Source: an uncultured Eubacteriaceae bacterium (GTDB taxonomy: Bacteria > Bacillota > Clostridia > Lachnospirales > CAG-274). Taken from it: a stretch of 64,000 bases of DNA. The notes beneath the pieces are model-generated. The model was not told where the DNA came from, made no database searches, and worked only from the letters and a program-made list of their open reading frames with translations. The stretch spans positions 62,001 through 126,000 of the forward strand of contig CAMVJD010000001.1 in NCBI GenBank assembly GCA_947167715.1, read 5' to 3'. Positions 62,303-64,000 of the stretch are shown here, piece after piece. Each line of letters opens with the position of its first letter. The stretch's first letter is position 1. Made by a program: the position numbers and the translations under genes.

Positions 62303-63458
62303 CTCCGTACATATCGTGATTTACTTCGCTTTCGTAATAGTGGACAGGGGTCATATAAGAGTTATATAATGCTGTTATTAAATAAGCCCGCATATTTTCA
62401 ATCTTTGTTGTGTTTTTACTCATTCGGTCTCTCACATACTCGATATGTGTTGAGTTCAATTTCAAAAAAACAGATTTTACCGTCTCATACGGATAATCTG
62501 TGCCGTTGATTTTAACAGTTCGGCGCGGAACGCAGACCACATCGCAGATTATTTTATATATTTCAGCAACATATTCTTTGTCGCGTTGCTTATCTCGTGC
62601 GGTCATATATAAGTCGTATGATATATTTTCGCGTATCTGCTGTTTTAATTGCTCTGTATTAAATTCATCCGAAAACATATCAAGCTGATTTTCGATAACA
62701 TCATCGGTCTGTCCGTCTATCTCTTTTGATTGATTGATAGATTGATTATTTAGATTATTTGTTATAGTTTTATTATTATATAGTTTTTTGTACGAACAAT
62801 TTGTTTGTGCAAGTACAGACTTATCGTCTGTACAAGTACCGACATTTTGTTTGTGCAAGTACGAACTTTCTGTTTGTACAAGTACAGACATTTTGTTCGT
62901 ACTGTGAGAAATAGCGGCTTTCGAGACTTTTTCTGTATCTGAATTATCTGTTGAACAAGTACAAACATTTTGTTCGTACTGTGAAGAACAGCGGCTTTCA
63001 GAGGTGTTTTCTTTTTTTCTGTTTTTTTCAGCACGTCTTTTTTCTTGTTCACGTTTTTCTTGTATCTCACAAACTCTCTGATTTCCTTTTTCAACCAATG
63101 ATAGTAACAGCTGCATATCAAAACAAATTTTATAGTATTTTTTTGCGGGAATACCTTTTTTAGCGGTTTTTATTAGACCTATTTCTTCAAGTTTTCGCGC
63201 AATAGGTAATTGCTGCCGTTGCGTAAGAGTCGTACTCTCCTCGATATCGTAAACTGTTGCGTAAAAAAAGCCATCTTCGGACAGCTTGTCGTTCTTCGAG
63301 TAATAATACATTTTTGATAAAAGGCATTGATACATTTGGGCTTCAAGGTTACCAATAGCGTGAGAAAGTATACGGTTATGGGAAATTGTATTATCACTTG
63401 CCAAAATATCAAAAAAGGCTTTTAAAAGCTCGTTATAGTTATTTTCCACAGCTTTCAC
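62286..63458 (-). CDS. repA: RepA-like replication initiator
   Basis: HNRILSHAIGNLEAQMYQCLLSKMYYYSKNDKLSEDGFFYATVYDIEESTTLTQRQQLPIARKLEEIGLIKTAKKGIPAKKYYKI. Confidence 0.85.
   Translation of the reverse strand: MKAVENNYNELLKAFFDILASDNTISHNRILSHAIGNLEAQMYQCLLSKMYYYSKNDKLSEDGFFYATVYDIEESTTLTQRQQLPIARKLEEIGLIKTAKKGIPAKKYYKICFDMQLLLSLVEKGNQRVCEIQEKREQEKRRAEKNRKKENTSESRCSSQYEQNVCTCSTDNSDTEKVSKAAISHSTNKMSVLVQTESSYLHKQNVGTCTDDKSVLAQTNCSYKKLYNNKTITNNLNNQSINQSKEIDGQTDDVIENQLDMFSDEFNTEQLKQQIRENISYDLYMTARDKQRDKEYVAEIYKIICDVVCVPRRTVKINGTDYPYETVKSVFLKLNSTHIEYVRDRMSKNTTKIENMRAYLITALYNSYMTPVHYYESEVNHDMYGGAANV
62790..62904. repeat. five tandem 23-bp iterons inside repA
   Basis: gtacgaacaatttgtttgtgcaa / gtacagacttatcgtctgtacaa / gtaccgacattttgtttgtgcaa / gtacgaactttctgtttgtacaa / gtacagacattttgttcgtactg; sixth copy 62959-62981. 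Confidence 0.85.
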
Positions 63459-63780
63459 ACTCCTTATTGGGAAATATATCGTTCCAAGAATTTACAACTT
63501 TTAGCATATCTTTTTTCATTTTGTTAGCTATTTTCTCGTTGTTATCGGCATATATAAGCAAATAATCATCATCATTTGCATACTCCGCAACAATGTCTTT
63601 TACTTCGGCTATGCGTTTAAACTTATTGTCTGTGATTATTTCTGAAATCAACAAAGTTGCTTTATCGTTTAATCGCATAAGTGCTATTGCCTTTGGTATT
63701 ACGATTTGGTCTAATGATAAAAGCATTTGCGCGGTTTCTAACCATTTTGTCATTTCGTCTTTTACAGCTTCGCTCATTTT
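63439..63780 (-). CDS. hypothetical protein
   Basis: MSEAVKDEMTKW start after GGAGATAAC. Confidence 0.6.
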   Translation of the reverse strand, partial: KMSEAVKDEMTKWLETAQMLLSLDQIVIPKAIALMRLNDKATLLISEIITDNKFKRIAEVKDIVAEYANDDDYLLIYADNNEKIANKMKKDMLKVVNSWNDIFPNKECESCGK

Positions 63781-63813
63781 TGTTATCTCCTTTCTTTTTT
63801 TTTGAACACAAAA

Positions 63814-63852
63814 AAGGCACTCCAAAGATTTAATATCTTCAAAGTGCCTAAT
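63814..63852 (-). terminator. terminator/attenuator upstream of the repA-side operon
   Basis: Minus strand AGGCACTttgAAGATattaaATCTTtggAGTGCCTTTTTT. Confidence 0.75.
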
Positions 63853-63935
63853 TTCTTAATATTAAGTTACACCAAACTTGCTTAAACTGCCCGTTTCAGC
63901 TTACTTTTTATTTTTTACCCTTGAGAGTTCCACCG

Positions 63936-63972
63936 TATCGTGAACGTCTAAATATTTTTGACGTTCACGATA
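63936..63972. other. perfect 13-bp inverted repeat with 11-nt A/T loop
   Basis: TATCGTGAACGTC-taaatattttt-GACGTTCACGATA. Confidence 0.9.
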
Positions 63973-64000
63973 ATAAACCCAAATTTGAAAGGGGGTGAGG

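Overview
The window looks like a Firmicutes (Ruminococcaceae-type) chromosome segment. (1) 0-3.9 kb: 3' part of an LPxTG-like surface adhesin with SpaA-like repeats and a Thr/Glu/Ala stalk. (2) 4.7-10.7 kb: BlaI-like regulator and an incomplete prophage module (small and large terminase, portal, scaffold-like, tail chaperone with a -1 frameshift signal). (3) ~10.9 kb to beyond the right edge: a large integrative/conjugative element. It carries a large serine recombinase, MobC and relaxase, Fic, PBECR4-like protein, a 3838-aa polyvalent protein (zincin, ArdC-like, primase/TOPRIM, MutS-I-like, N6-MTase and SNF2-like helicase signatures), TraX, TnpV, ParA/ParB, an ART-like protein, an ArdC/Sel1 protein, TopB, SSB, an M23-like transfer protein, VirB4, PrgI, VirB6/TrbL, Maff2, VirD4 and RepA. 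The most striking signal is a 27-29 bp palindrome family, consensus AAAAGTGTTCTCA(CAA/TTG)TGAGAACACTTTT. I count 23 copies, all between 17.87 and 61.17 kb. About half are stem-loops between genes, often overlapping the upstream TAA. The others lie inside three proteins, always in one orientation and one reading phase, encoding [K/N]-V-S-H-[N/D]-E-[T/N]-x-F in interdomain linkers. Other notable signals: a ~190-nt structured RNA candidate with its own promoter and terminator, a three-site operator regulon overlapping promoter spacers, frame-breaking 23-bp iterons inside repA, a hairpin cluster as candidate oriT, and a 417-bp tandem repeat in a transfer gene. All calls come from reading the sequence; no database search was run.
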